Shown: positions 31,455 through 41,071, numbered from the stretch's first letter. The stretch: DNA of 41,451 bases from Maritimibacter harenae (GCF_009882975.1 NZ_WTUX01000019.1:713820-755270); one strand, 5' to 3'. The notes: generated by a model from the sequence alone, not told the origin. Program-made: numbers and translations.

Positions 31455-33164
31455 TCAGTGGCTGTCCGACACCGCGACGCGCACGTCGAGGAGCGCTGCG
31501 CGCCCTTCGCTCCGGATCGCGTGAAGCGCGCGCTCCAGGGCGGCGGGCAGGGCGTCAGCCGTCTCCACCCGTTCCGCGTAGGCCCGGCTCGCCCCGGCGA
31601 TGGCCGCGAAGTCGGGGACCGGGGAGAGCGAGGTGAGCGGCATCTCGTTCGCGCGCGCCGCCGCCCCCTCGGGATAGGACAGCACGACGGAGCGGCGCAC
31701 CGCGTTCCACATCGCGTTGTTCTTCACGATGACGAGGATCGGCAGGTCCAGCGCCTCGGCGATCTGGTGGCAGGCGACGGGGTTCGCGAAGATGTAGGAG
31801 CCGTCCCCCATCGCCGCGATGGTGAGTTTGCCGGGGCGCGCCATCTGGGCGCCGAGCGCGGTGGGCAGCGCCCACCCCAGCCCGCCGGAATGAGGGTTGG
31901 AGAACAGGCGGTTCGGACCCTTGATCCGCATCGCGCCGGGCACCAGCCCGAGTTCGCTGATGATCACCGCGTCCTCGTCCATGATCTCCGACAGGCAATG
32001 GCTGAGCCACTCGGCCCCCATCGGCTCGGCGCCGCGCGCTTCTGACACCATCGCGTCACGCCGCGCGTCCCGGTCGGCCGCGCGTCGGGCGAGGTCGTCC
32101 CGGCGCGCCTTCAGCCGGTCCCCGGACGTCGTCATCGCATCGCTGATCGCCGCGACCGTCGCCGCGGGGTCGCCGGTGATGGAAAGGTCGGAGCGGTAGC
32201 CGCGAACCGGCATGCGGGCAAAATTCGGGTCGGCGCCGATATGGATGATCTTCGCGTCCGGTTGCGGGGCCTGGGTTTCCTCGATCCACGGCACGCCGGA
32301 ATCCACCACGAGGATCACGTCGGCCTCTTTTGCCATCGTGGGCGCATAGCCCAACGAGGCCGGGCCGTCGGAGGCCATCACGTTACGGATCACGAAGGGC
32401 TCGACGGTGCCGATCCCGTGCTGCCGGCCCAACTCGGACAGGGCCGCCGCAACGCGCCCCTCGGGGTCGCCGCGCTGGCAGATGACGAGGGGGCGCTCGG
32501 CCATGGCGAGCATCTCCGCCGCCGCCCGGACCGCCTCGGGGTCGGGCGCCGCCGGGGTTGCGGCCGGGCGCGGTGACGGATCGGAGCGGCGCGGCGCCTT
32601 GACCATCTCGGCGAGCGGTTCACGCGGGAGGCTCAGGTAGACCGGCCCGCGCGGCTCCGACTGCGCCAGCGACACGGCGCGCGCGGCAAGCATGCCGCCC
32701 TGGTCCGGGTAGCGCATCTCGTAGTTGAACTTGACCGCGTCGCGCACCAGCGCGGTCTGGTCGTACATCTCCTGGCCATACTGGATCGGGGACTTGCGGC
32801 TGCCCGCGTATCCCGCCTCGGTCAGTGGCGTGCGCCCCGACATCATCACCAGCGGCACGTTGTCGGACGCGGCATTCAGCACGCCCATCACCGCGTTCGC
32901 GAGGCCCACGTTCACGTGCACCATGACCGATTGCGGCTTGCCGGTCGCGAGGTAGTAGCCATGCGCCATGCCGACGGCCGCCGTCTCGTGCGGGACGGTG
33001 ACGGGCGTGGGCATCGTATCCGGGTCGCGCGCCGCGAACGCCTCGATGATCGAGGGGAAATCCGTGCCCGCATTGGCGAAAAAGTAATCGATCCCGCTGG
33101 CCTTCAGACCGGTCAGCAGCGCCTCTGCGCCGGTCTCGGGCGCGGGGGTGTCCGCGTCTGTCAT
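31455..33164 (-). CDS. Thiamine pyrophosphate-dependent enzyme (benzoylformate decarboxylase/acetolactate synthase-like)
   Basis: 569 residues with three domains: the N-terminal Pyr domain carries the cofactor-activating Glu60 in VPHETAAVGMAHGYY, the middle domain lies around residues 190-330, and the C-terminal TPP domain has GDGSYIFANPVACHQIAEAL and the ILVIVKNN metal-binding segment. The C-terminal motif is complete, so it should be active. ATG at 33164 has GAGGGAGG upstream. Substrate possibilities include a 2-oxo acid (decarboxylation to an aldehyde), which would fit the aldehyde dehydrogenase nearby. It is divergent from the TRAP transporter genes with an inverted repeat in between. The exact reaction is not decided by the sequence. 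Confidence 0.8.
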   Translation of the reverse strand: MTDADTPAPETGAEALLTGLKASGIDYFFANAGTDFPSIIEAFAARDPDTMPTPVTVPHETAAVGMAHGYYLATGKPQSVMVHVNVGLANAVMGVLNAASDNVPLVMMSGRTPLTEAGYAGSRKSPIQYGQEMYDQTALVRDAVKFNYEMRYPDQGGMLAARAVSLAQSEPRGPVYLSLPREPLAEMVKAPRRSDPSPRPAATPAAPDPEAVRAAAEMLAMAERPLVICQRGDPEGRVAAALSELGRQHGIGTVEPFVIRNVMASDGPASLGYAPTMAKEADVILVVDSGVPWIEETQAPQPDAKIIHIGADPNFARMPVRGYRSDLSITGDPAATVAAISDAMTTSGDRLKARRDDLARRAADRDARRDAMVSEARGAEPMGAEWLSHCLSEIMDEDAVIISELGLVPGAMRIKGPNRLFSNPHSGGLGWALPTALGAQMARPGKLTIAAMGDGSYIFANPVACHQIAEALDLPILVIVKNNAMWNAVRRSVVLSYPEGAAARANEMPLTSLSPVPDFAAIAGASRAYAERVETADALPAALERALHAIRSEGRAALLDVRVAVSDSH

Positions 33165-33247
33165 CACTGTCCTCCCTCGGCCCGGTACGGGGCCGTGTCG
33201 ATAAATTGTGCTTGTCATCCATGTTTAGCAACCCCAAACTGAACCCG

Positions 33248-33266
33248 AATCTCATTTCGTGAGATT
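33248..33266. promoter_or_regulatory. Candidate IclR operator between divergent catabolic genes
   Basis: A perfect 7-bp inverted repeat AATCTCA-TTTCG-TGAGATT (33248-33266) lies in the 150-base gap between the TPP enzyme and the TAXI binding protein. Size and placement suit a regulator site serving both directions. The IclR gene four genes along is the most likely owner. Confidence 0.5.
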
Positions 33267-33314
33267 TTGGTTCGCTCCCGGGGAGGGGAGCGACGCAACT
33301 AGGGAGGAAAGAAA

Positions 33315-34268
33315 ATGCGGAAACTCATTGCGTCCGCGGCGATGGCGGCTGGCCTTGTGGCCGGTACCGGCGCCGCCCTGGCACAGAACGTGGGCATCGC
33401 CACGTCGAACCCGGGATCGCTGTTTCACAACATCGGCACATCGGTCGCCAACGCGGCCAACGCCAACGGGCTGAACACCACGATCCAGCCCGCCACCAGC
33501 CCGAACCAGTACATTCCCTACGTGAATTCCGGCGGGATCGAGTTCGGCGTCGCCAACCTTCAGGAGGTCAACTACGCGATCACCGGGGATGCCTGGTGGA
33601 ACGGGGTCGAGAACCCGAACATCCGCGTCGTGGGCCACCTGCAGCCGCTGGTCGAAGCGATCTTCGTGCGCAAGGACAGCGACATCATGTCGGTCTCGGA
33701 CCTGAAGGGGAAACCGATGACGGACGGCTACACCGCGCAGAACACCATCCTGCCGCAGCTGTCGGCCTTCTACGCCACGGCCGGCATGACGCGTGACGAT
33801 GTCGAGAAGGTCTCGGTCGCCTCGGTGGTCGCGGGCGCGGATGCGTTCATGGCCGGTGACACGGTCGGCTTCATCTTCGCCCACGGCGCGGGCAAGGTGC
33901 GCGAGGCCGATGCGGCCGTCGGCGGCCTGCGTGCGCTCGGCGTGGGTGACGACAGCGACGAGGCGCTTGCCGCCGCGCGCGAGCACTGGCCCACCGCCTT
34001 CTTCACCAGCCTGCCCGAAGGCGCGATGCCGGGTGTCCTCGAGGAAACCACCTACATCGCGTTCCCGCAGGTCGTGTTCACCCATGCCGACGTGCCGGAT
34101 GACGTCGTCTACGAGATGGCCAAGGCCATGTACGAACAGGCCTCGGTCATGGGCGAGACGTTCCCGCCGATGCGGGCGTTCAAGCCGGAGAACATGAAAG
34201 GCGATCCCGGCATCGCCGAGTTCCACCCGGGCGCCCTGCGCTTCTTCGAAGAGATGGGCTTGAACTGA
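33315..34268 (+). CDS. TAXI-family TRAP transporter periplasmic binding protein
   Basis: 317 residues. It has a signal peptide (about residues 1-24, ending GAALAQ) and a mature domain with GIATSNPGSLFHNIGTSVAN, a typical start of TAXI-type binding proteins, followed by PATSPNQYIPYVNSGG and LKGKPMTDGYTAQNTIL. GGGAGGAAAG precedes the ATG. It pairs with the fused permease 10 bases downstream. TAXI systems bring in organic acids; the neighbours suggest an aromatic or hydroxy acid. Confidence 0.85.
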   Translation: MRKLIASAAMAAGLVAGTGAALAQNVGIATSNPGSLFHNIGTSVANAANANGLNTTIQPATSPNQYIPYVNSGGIEFGVANLQEVNYAITGDAWWNGVENPNIRVVGHLQPLVEAIFVRKDSDIMSVSDLKGKPMTDGYTAQNTILPQLSAFYATAGMTRDDVEKVSVASVVAGADAFMAGDTVGFIFAHGAGKVREADAAVGGLRALGVGDDSDEALAAAREHWPTAFFTSLPEGAMPGVLEETTYIAFPQVVFTHADVPDDVVYEMAKAMYEQASVMGETFPPMRAFKPENMKGDPGIAEFHPGALRFFEEMGLN

Positions 34269-34278
34269 GGACCCCCTG

Positions 34279-36216
34279 ATGGCGGCTATGGAAACAAGGG
34301 AGGCCGGTTTCGGCCTTCCGCCCTCGGTCTGGCGCCCGATCGCGAACGTGCTGGCCACCCTCATGACGCTCACGGCCATCGGCTGGGCGCTGTCGGTGAA
34401 CCGGTACTTCGGGTTGGGGCTCTACCCGCAGCAATTCTTCGCGGCAATGCTCGTTTTCGTGCTGCCCGTCGCGTATCTCACGCTGCCCGCCCGGCAGGGG
34501 AGCGAGCGCACCACCGTGCCGATCTACGACGTGGTGCTTGCGCTCGCGTCCATGGCCGCCTTCGGCTTCATCGCGGTCAAGTATCCGCAACTCGTCCTGA
34601 TGATCTTCGCGCGTCCGCTCGAGGTCTGGCTGCCCGGCCTGATCGCGATCGTCCTGACGCTCGAGGCGCTGCGCCGGGCGACCGGCTGGGCGTTGGTGAT
34701 CATCATCGCCGTCTTCCTTCTTTATGCACTCTTCGGCGACGTGTTCCCGGGCCGCCTTCAGGGCCGGCCGCAGAACTGGCAGCTTCTGTCGGGCTACATG
34801 GCGTTCGATTCCAACGGTATTCTCGGACTGCCGATGTCGATCGCCTCGACCGTGGTCGTGGCTTTCATCCTCTTCGGCGTCCTTCTCAATCTCACCGGCG
34901 GTTCGCACTTCTTCACCGACGCCGCGATCATCGGCATGGGTCGCTACCGTGGCGGGTCGATGAAGATCGCCGTGCTCGCTTCGGGCCTCTTCGGGTCGAT
35001 CAGCGGCTCGGCGGTGGCGAACGTGGTGGGAACCGGGGTCGTGACGATCCCGATGATCAAGCGGGACGGCTACCCGGGCCACAAGGCCGGCGCGATCGAG
35101 GCCGTGGCCTCGACCGGCGGGCAGTTGATGCCGCCCGTCATGGGGGCCTCCGCCTTCCTCATGGCCGAGTTCCTGGCCGTCCCCTATTCCTCGATCGTCC
35201 TGGCCGCGCTCGTGCCGGCGATCCTCTATTACGTCGCGCTTTTCATCCAGGCGGACCTCGAAGCCGCCAAGCTGGGCATCCGGGCCATCCCGAAGGAGGA
35301 TATTCCCGACCGGCGCAAGGTCATGGTCGGGATGCACTTCGTCCTGGCCTTCGCGGTACTCATCTACCTGCTGTTCTGGCAACGCTACCAGCCCGAGCGT
35401 GCCGCGCTCTGGTCCGCGCTGGCCCTGATCGGTACGTCGATGGTCATCGGCTACGACGGCGTTCGTCCGACGCTGCGCACCATCCTGTCGGCCCTGTCGC
35501 GCACCGGGCTCGGGGTCGTGGAGATCCTGCTGATCTCGGCCGCCTCCGGGATCGTGATCGGCGTGCTGAACGTGACCGGCCTGAGTTTCAACCTGACCTA
35601 CCTGCTGGTCCAGATCGGGGGCGGCAGCGCGGTGATCCTGCTGGCCCTGTCGGCCATCGTCTGCATCATCCTCGGGATGGGGCTTCCGACCCTCGGGGTC
35701 TACGTCCTGCTGGCTGCTCTCGTGGCGCCCGCGCTGGTCGAAGTGGGGATCGAGCCGATCGCGGCGCATCTCTACGTGCTCTATTTCGGCATGATGTCGA
35801 TGATCACGCCGCCCATCGCGCTCGCCGCCTTCGCGGCGGCCTCGATCGCAAAGTCGCCCTCCATGGCGACGGGTTGGGCCGCGATGCGCTTCGGTTGGTC
35901 GGCCTACGTGATCCCGGTGCTCTTCGTCTTCTCGCCCACGCTCATTCTGATCGGTGCGCCGTTCGAGATCGCGCTGGCGCTCGTCACCGCCATCGTGGGG
36001 GTCTGGCTGATCTCTTCGGCCCTTGCGGGCTACTTCTCGCAGCGCCTGAGCAAGAGCAAACGCGTGCTGTTCGCCGTCTTCGGCCTTCTTTCGCTCATGC
36101 CCGCGGGCATGTTCGAGGGGGCGATCTATTCCGACGCGCTGGGGGTTCTTGGCGGCATCGCCCTGATGGGCAACGAGATCCGGCGCAGCCGCGCGACGGC
36201 GGAGGTGCGGGCATGA
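34279..36216 (+). CDS. TRAP transporter fused permease (DctQ-DctM, TAXI type)
   Basis: 645 residues, with the small 4-TM DctQ-like half at about residues 20-120 and the 12-TM DctM-like half after. Typical DctM features are LASGLFGSISGSAVANVVGTG, TIPMIKRDGYPGHKAGAIEAVASTGGQLMPPVMGA and YFGMMSMITPPIALAAFAAASIA. The fused form goes with TAXI binding proteins. It follows the binding-protein gene by 10 bases and overlaps the IclR start (ATGA). It drives solute uptake with a sodium or proton gradient. Confidence 0.88.
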   Translation: MAAMETREAGFGLPPSVWRPIANVLATLMTLTAIGWALSVNRYFGLGLYPQQFFAAMLVFVLPVAYLTLPARQGSERTTVPIYDVVLALASMAAFGFIAVKYPQLVLMIFARPLEVWLPGLIAIVLTLEALRRATGWALVIIIAVFLLYALFGDVFPGRLQGRPQNWQLLSGYMAFDSNGILGLPMSIASTVVVAFILFGVLLNLTGGSHFFTDAAIIGMGRYRGGSMKIAVLASGLFGSISGSAVANVVGTGVVTIPMIKRDGYPGHKAGAIEAVASTGGQLMPPVMGASAFLMAEFLAVPYSSIVLAALVPAILYYVALFIQADLEAAKLGIRAIPKEDIPDRRKVMVGMHFVLAFAVLIYLLFWQRYQPERAALWSALALIGTSMVIGYDGVRPTLRTILSALSRTGLGVVEILLISAASGIVIGVLNVTGLSFNLTYLLVQIGGGSAVILLALSAIVCIILGMGLPTLGVYVLLAALVAPALVEVGIEPIAAHLYVLYFGMMSMITPPIALAAFAAASIAKSPSMATGWAAMRFGWSAYVIPVLFVFSPTLILIGAPFEIALALVTAIVGVWLISSALAGYFSQRLSKSKRVLFAVFGLLSLMPAGMFEGAIYSDALGVLGGIALMGNEIRRSRATAEVRA

Positions 36217-36998
36217 GCACGGGGGTCGGCAGCGCGGAGCGTATCCTGGGCATTCTGGACCTGTTCACGGAGAACAGGCTGGAATGGACCGCGGACGAGA
36301 TGATGGCCGAACTCGGCTACACCCGTCCCACGCTCTACCGCTACATCAAGACCCTGAAGGACGCGGGCTTTCTGAGCCAGAACGGCCCCCACGGCCTCAC
36401 GCTGGGCCCGCGCGTGGTCGAGCTCGACTTCCTCATGCGCAAGTCCGACGCGCTGCTGTTGGAGGGCAGTGCGGTTCTCAAGGACCTGGCCGCCCTGCAT
36501 CCCGCGACCGCGCTTCTGGTTAGATGGTACGGCAACAAGCTTCTCTGCGTGGCCTCCGAGGTCTCTTCGCCGGAACCAAAGTCGAGCTACCCGCGCGGGC
36601 GCCCGATGCCGCTGGCGCGCGGTGCGATCAGCCGGGCGATCCTCGCCCACCTGCCGCGCCGGCAGATGCTGTCGAAGATCCGCGAGAACCTGGATGACCT
36701 GCGCGAACTGGGGATGGGCGACACGGTCGAGGAGATCGCCGACAACCTGCGCCAGATGCGAAAGGGCGGCACGCTCATCGCGCGCGGCGAGGTGACCGAC
36801 GGGGTGGTCGGCATCGCCGCCCCGGTCTTCGACGCGAGCAGGGCGCCCGTGGCGGTCCTGTGCCTGACCGTCGACCGCGACACGCTGGACGACGCGAAGC
36901 TGAAAGAGCTGTCAGGCGAAATCTGGGCGGCCGCCACGCGGCTCAGCGATGCCCTGACGCACATGCGCATCGAGGACGTGGTCCTCGGAGAACTTTGA
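36213..36998 (+). CDS. IclR-family transcriptional regulator
   Basis: 261 residues. An N-terminal winged helix (AERILGILDLFTENRLEWTADEMMAELGYTRPTLYRYIKTL) is followed by a C-terminal GAF-like effector domain with RGRPMPLARGAISRAILAHLP and VTDGVVGIAAPVFDAS. ATGA-coupled to the permease gene, it is embedded in the catabolic operon. It should act as regulator of this cluster, with the transported acid or a pathway product as effector. Confidence 0.85.
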   Translation: MSTGVGSAERILGILDLFTENRLEWTADEMMAELGYTRPTLYRYIKTLKDAGFLSQNGPHGLTLGPRVVELDFLMRKSDALLLEGSAVLKDLAALHPATALLVRWYGNKLLCVASEVSSPEPKSSYPRGRPMPLARGAISRAILAHLPRRQMLSKIRENLDDLRELGMGDTVEEIADNLRQMRKGGTLIARGEVTDGVVGIAAPVFDASRAPVAVLCLTVDRDTLDDAKLKELSGEIWAAATRLSDALTHMRIEDVVLGEL

Positions 36999-37022
36999 AC
37001 GACGCAAAAGGTAGTGAGCGAC

Positions 37023-38039
37023 ATGAAAAAGATCGACATCTTCAACCACATCTGGCCGAAACCCTTTCACGAGGCGCTGATCGACCACGTGGGCGAGACC
37101 ACCGACATCACCCGGCGCTCGGAAGCGGTGCCGATGATGACCGATCTCGACCGCCGGTTCGAGGTGATGAACATGTTCGGCGAGGATTACTGCCAGATCC
37201 TGTCGCTCGCCTCGCCGCCGTTCGAGAAATACGCGGATCCCGACAAGTCGCTCGACCTGGCGAAGATCGCCTCCGACAGCATGGCGGAGCTTTGCCAGCA
37301 ATATCCGGACCGCTTCCCCGGTTTCATCGGCTCGGCCGTGATGAACAACCCCGACGCGGTTGTCGAGGAAGCGCGCCGCAACATTGAGGACTTGGGCGCG
37401 GTCGGCATGCAGATCTTCACCAACGTCGGGGGCAAGCCGCTCGACCTGCCGGAGTTCGAGCCGTTCTTCGAATACATGGCCAAGAGCGGCAAGGCGGTGT
37501 GGATGCACCCGGCGCGGGGCGCGAACTTCCCCGACTACCTGACCGAGGATCAGTCGGAATACGAGATCTGGTGGACCTTCGGCTGGCCCTACGAGACGTC
37601 GGCCGCGATGGCGCGCATGGTGTTCTCGGGCCTGTTCGACCGGCACCCCGGCCTCAACGTCGTCACCCACCACGCCGGCGGCATGGTGCCCTTCTTCGAG
37701 GGCCGCGTCGGCCCCGGCTGGGACCAGATGGGCGCGCGGACCACGGACCGCGATCTTGCCGCCGTGCGCAAGGCGCTGAAGAAGCCGCATCTCGAGTACT
37801 TCAAGGACTTCTATGCCGATACCGCCACCTTCGGCTCGGCCACCGCGATCAAGCACGCGATCGAGTTCTTCGGCGAGGACCACGTGATGTTCGCCTCGGA
37901 CGCGCCCTTCGACCCGGAGGCCGGCCCGATGTACATCCGCGAGACCATCCGCATCCTCGACGAGCTCGACATCCCCGAGGAGACTCGGCGTAAGGTCTAC
38001 CAGGACAACGCCGCGAAACTTCTCGGCCTGTCGATCTGA
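37023..38039 (+). CDS. Amidohydrolase-2 family protein (ACMSD-like decarboxylase/hydrolase)
   Basis: 338 residues of the metal-dependent amidohydrolase-2 fold. Metal ligands visible are the His of IDIFNHIWP, His in WMHPARGA, HHAGGM and Asp in FASDAPFDPEAGP. The opening motif has Phe where other members have the first His of DxHxH, as seen in some ACMSD-related proteins. ATG at 37023 was chosen; GTG at 37014 is an alternative with a poor spacing to AAGG. ACMSD-like relatives decarboxylate aromatic acids such as carboxymuconate semialdehydes, resorcylates or vanillates. A decarboxylase role here is plausible but not proven. Confidence 0.78.
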   Translation: MKKIDIFNHIWPKPFHEALIDHVGETTDITRRSEAVPMMTDLDRRFEVMNMFGEDYCQILSLASPPFEKYADPDKSLDLAKIASDSMAELCQQYPDRFPGFIGSAVMNNPDAVVEEARRNIEDLGAVGMQIFTNVGGKPLDLPEFEPFFEYMAKSGKAVWMHPARGANFPDYLTEDQSEYEIWWTFGWPYETSAAMARMVFSGLFDRHPGLNVVTHHAGGMVPFFEGRVGPGWDQMGARTTDRDLAAVRKALKKPHLEYFKDFYADTATFGSATAIKHAIEFFGEDHVMFASDAPFDPEAGPMYIRETIRILDELDIPEETRRKVYQDNAAKLLGLSI

Positions 38040-38046
38040 GGGCGCC

Positions 38047-39480
38047 ATGACCTACGACACCGCACGGCATTTTATCGGGGGCAGCTGGATCGCGGAGGGC
38101 GCGCTGGGCGACAGCGTGAACCCGGCCGACGACAGCGTGCTTGGACAGTATCACGCAGGCTCCGCCGCGATGGTGGAGCAGGCGGCGCGGCAGGCACGCG
38201 AGACGTTCTTCACCACCGATTGGGCCCACGCCCCCCGGATGCGCGCGCAGGCGCTTTTCGAATTCGCCGACCGGATGGAGGCGGCGAAGGACGAGATCAT
38301 CGACCTGATCGTCGCCGAGAACGGCAAGCTGCGCTCCGAAGCGCTGGGCGAGACGATGGGCTCGATCTCCGAGGTGCGGTACTACGCCGGACTCGCGCGC
38401 AACCTGCGCGGCACGATGCAGGAGATCATGCCGGGCCAGATGTCGCTCTTCCACCGGGAGGCCGCCGGGGTCGCGGGGATCATCGTGCCTTGGAACGCAC
38501 CGGTGACGCTTCTGATCCGCTCGCTCGGGCCGGCGCTCGCGGCCGGCTGCACCTGTCTCATCAAGCCCGCGCACCAGACACCGCTGGTCCATGCCCGGGT
38601 GATGCAGTGTCTGGCCGAAAGCCCCTCCATGCCCGCGGGCGTGGTCAACTCGATCAACGAGAACGGGATCGAGGTGGGGCAGGCCATCGTGTCTTCGCCC
38701 GACATCGACACCATTTCCTTCACGGGCTCGTCCGCCACCGGCAAGGCGATCATGGCGGCCGCGGCGCCCACGCTGAAACGTGTCGGGCTCGAACTCGGGG
38801 GCAAGGCGCCCGCCGTGATCTTCGAGGATGCCGATATCGACCAGGCCGTCACCGACCTCACCCACGGCGCGCTCACGATGGCCGGGCAGATCTGCGTCGC
38901 TGCCGCGCGCTTTCTTGTCCATGAAAGCATCGCGAAGGCGTTCGAGGACCGGATCAAGGCCGCCTTCGCCGCCGTGCGCGTGGGGCCGGGAAACGACCCG
39001 CAAAGCGAGATGGGCAGCCTGATCGACCGCGCGAACCTCGACCGCCTGAAGGCGATCATCGAGCGCGCGGGCGACGAGGGCGAAATGGTGCTGCGTGGCG
39101 AGGCGCTGAACAAAGGCGCGTTCCTGACACCCAGCCTTTTCCGCATCGACGATGTGTCCTCATCGCTCGTGCAGGACGAACTCTTCGGCCCCATCGTCTC
39201 CATCGAGACCTTCGCGGACGAGGCCGAGGCGGTGGCCAAGGCGAACGCCACGCCCTATGGCCTGGCGGCCAGTGTCTTCACCACGGACCTTTCGCGCGCC
39301 ATGCGCATGAGCCGCGCGATCCGCTCCGGGACCGTCTGGCTCAACAGCCACATGCGCCTGGCGGCCGAGGCCGAGACGGGCGGATACGGCCAGTCGGGCC
39401 TCGGGCGCCTGCACGGGCCCGAAGGGCTGCACGACTTCATGGAGACCAAGCACATCTATCTGGAACAGGGGATGATCTGA
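38047..39480 (+). CDS. Aldehyde dehydrogenase, NAD(P)-dependent
   Basis: 477 residues of the ALDH superfamily. Catalytic residues are in LELGGKAPAVIFEDADI (general base Glu) and GQICVAAARFL (nucleophile Cys). IIVPWNAPVTLLIRSLGPALAAGC and SFTGSSATGKAIM cover the cofactor site. Length and motifs are complete. It lies 7 bases after the amidohydrolase gene and 3 bases before the flavoprotein gene. It could oxidise an aldehyde produced by the TPP enzyme or the ring pathway to a carboxylic acid. Confidence 0.88.
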   Translation: MTYDTARHFIGGSWIAEGALGDSVNPADDSVLGQYHAGSAAMVEQAARQARETFFTTDWAHAPRMRAQALFEFADRMEAAKDEIIDLIVAENGKLRSEALGETMGSISEVRYYAGLARNLRGTMQEIMPGQMSLFHREAAGVAGIIVPWNAPVTLLIRSLGPALAAGCTCLIKPAHQTPLVHARVMQCLAESPSMPAGVVNSINENGIEVGQAIVSSPDIDTISFTGSSATGKAIMAAAAPTLKRVGLELGGKAPAVIFEDADIDQAVTDLTHGALTMAGQICVAAARFLVHESIAKAFEDRIKAAFAAVRVGPGNDPQSEMGSLIDRANLDRLKAIIERAGDEGEMVLRGEALNKGAFLTPSLFRIDDVSSSLVQDELFGPIVSIETFADEAEAVAKANATPYGLAASVFTTDLSRAMRMSRAIRSGTVWLNSHMRLAAEAETGGYGQSGLGRLHGPEGLHDFMETKHIYLEQGMI

Positions 39481-39483
39481 GAT

Positions 39484-41058
39484 ATGGCCAACGGCACCGA
39501 TTACGACGTCATCATCGCGGGCGGGGGGCCGGTCGGCATGGGGCTGGCCATCGAGCTGGGCCAGCGCGGCATCCCCGTGCTCGTGATCGAGCGTTACCCG
39601 GAACCGCAGCCGATCCCCAAGGGCCAGAACCTGACCCAGCGCACCACCGAGACGCTGCATTTCTGGGGCTGCGAGAAGGAACTGCGCGCCGCGCGCTCGA
39701 TCCCCGACGAGGTGGGGATCGGCGGGCTCACCCTCTACAAGCACCTGATGAGCGACTACCACTACGATTGGCTGAACCGGGCCAGCGTGAACGAGTACTA
39801 CCTCACCACGAACGAACGCCTCCCGCAGTACGAAACCGAACGCGTCCTGCGCGCGCGTGCGCGCGAGATAGAGTGCATCGACATCCTCTACGGCTGGTCG
39901 GTGGAGCGGGTCGAGGACACGGGCGACCACGCCGCCGTCGTGGCGGCCGAGCGGGACGGGCCGGGGCAGAAGACGCTCACCGCCCAGTACGTCGTGGGCT
40001 GCGACGGCAGCCGCTCGACCGTGCGCGAAACAGGGGGCATCCCGCAGACGCAGTCGGACCACGACAAGCTGATGGTGCTCCTGGTGTTCCGCTCGATGGA
40101 GTTGCACGAGATGCTCAAGCGCTATCCGGGCAAGGCGTTCTACAACGTGCTCCACCCGGACCTCGAGGGCTATTGGCAGTTCTTCGGCCGCGTCGACATC
40201 GGCAGCTTCTTCTTCCACGCCCCGGTGCCCGCTGGCTCGACCGAGAAGGATGACTTCGAGTCGCTTCTGCAGGAGGTCGTGGGCCAGCCCTTCGACCTCG
40301 AGATCGACTATGTCGGGTTCTGGGACCTGCGGGTGTCGATCGCGACGCGCTACCGGGCGGGCCGCATCTTCGTGGCGGGCGACGCGGCCCATTCCCATCC
40401 GCCCTACGGCGGCTACGGGATCAACACCGGCTTCGAGGACGCCCGCAACCTGGGCTGGAAGATCGCGGCCCGGCTCCAGGGGTGGGGGCGCGATGCGCTG
40501 CTCGACAGCTACGACGCCGAGCGGCGGCCGGTCTTTGCCTCCACCGCGCGCGATTTCATCGAGTTCTTCATCGACGACGACCGCCGGTTCCTCGAGACCT
40601 ACAATCCGGAAACGGATCGCGCGGCATTCGAAGACGCCTGGGCGAAACGCAACGCGACCGCCGCGGAGGTCGCGAACTTCGAACCCAACTACGAAGGCTC
40701 GCCCATCGTGGCGGGGGAGGGGGGCACACCGAGCGCCCGGGGCGACCATCGGTTCGAGGCGCGGCCGGGCCATCACCTTGCCCCGCAGATCCTTTCGGAC
40801 GGCACCAACGTGTTCCACCGGCTGGGGCAGGGGTTCACGCTCCTGAACTTCGGTCGGCCCGGCGCGGCCGGCGAGGTCGAGGCTCTGGCGAAGCGCGAGG
40901 GGTTGCCCCTGACGCTCGTCGAGGACGCCGCCGACACGGCCTATGGCGCCAGCATGATCCTCGTGCGCCCCGACCACTACGTCGCCTGGGCGGGCGACTC
41001 GGCGGCGGCAGCGGCAGATGCGCTCGCCCGGTCGGTCGGGCTGGAACCGGTGGCCTGA
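39484..41058 (+). CDS. FAD-dependent aromatic hydroxylase (group A flavoprotein monooxygenase)
   Basis: 524 residues. FAD-binding motifs are VIIAGGGPVGMGLAIEL with ERYPE, the second FAD motif GCDGSRSTVRETGG, and GDAAHSHPPYGGYGINTG. The C-terminal thioredoxin-like domain (about residues 420-524) is like that of phenol 2-monooxygenase and MhpA-type enzymes. The reaction is expected to be NAD(P)H-dependent ring hydroxylation of a phenol or hydroxybenzoate. Last gene of the operon, it lies 3 bases after the aldehyde dehydrogenase. Confidence 0.85.
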   Translation: MANGTDYDVIIAGGGPVGMGLAIELGQRGIPVLVIERYPEPQPIPKGQNLTQRTTETLHFWGCEKELRAARSIPDEVGIGGLTLYKHLMSDYHYDWLNRASVNEYYLTTNERLPQYETERVLRARAREIECIDILYGWSVERVEDTGDHAAVVAAERDGPGQKTLTAQYVVGCDGSRSTVRETGGIPQTQSDHDKLMVLLVFRSMELHEMLKRYPGKAFYNVLHPDLEGYWQFFGRVDIGSFFFHAPVPAGSTEKDDFESLLQEVVGQPFDLEIDYVGFWDLRVSIATRYRAGRIFVAGDAAHSHPPYGGYGINTGFEDARNLGWKIAARLQGWGRDALLDSYDAERRPVFASTARDFIEFFIDDDRRFLETYNPETDRAAFEDAWAKRNATAAEVANFEPNYEGSPIVAGEGGTPSARGDHRFEARPGHHLAPQILSDGTNVFHRLGQGFTLLNFGRPGAAGEVEALAKREGLPLTLVEDAADTAYGASMILVRPDHYVAWAGDSAAAAADALARSVGLEPVA

Positions 41059-41071
41059 GCCGGTGACTCGG

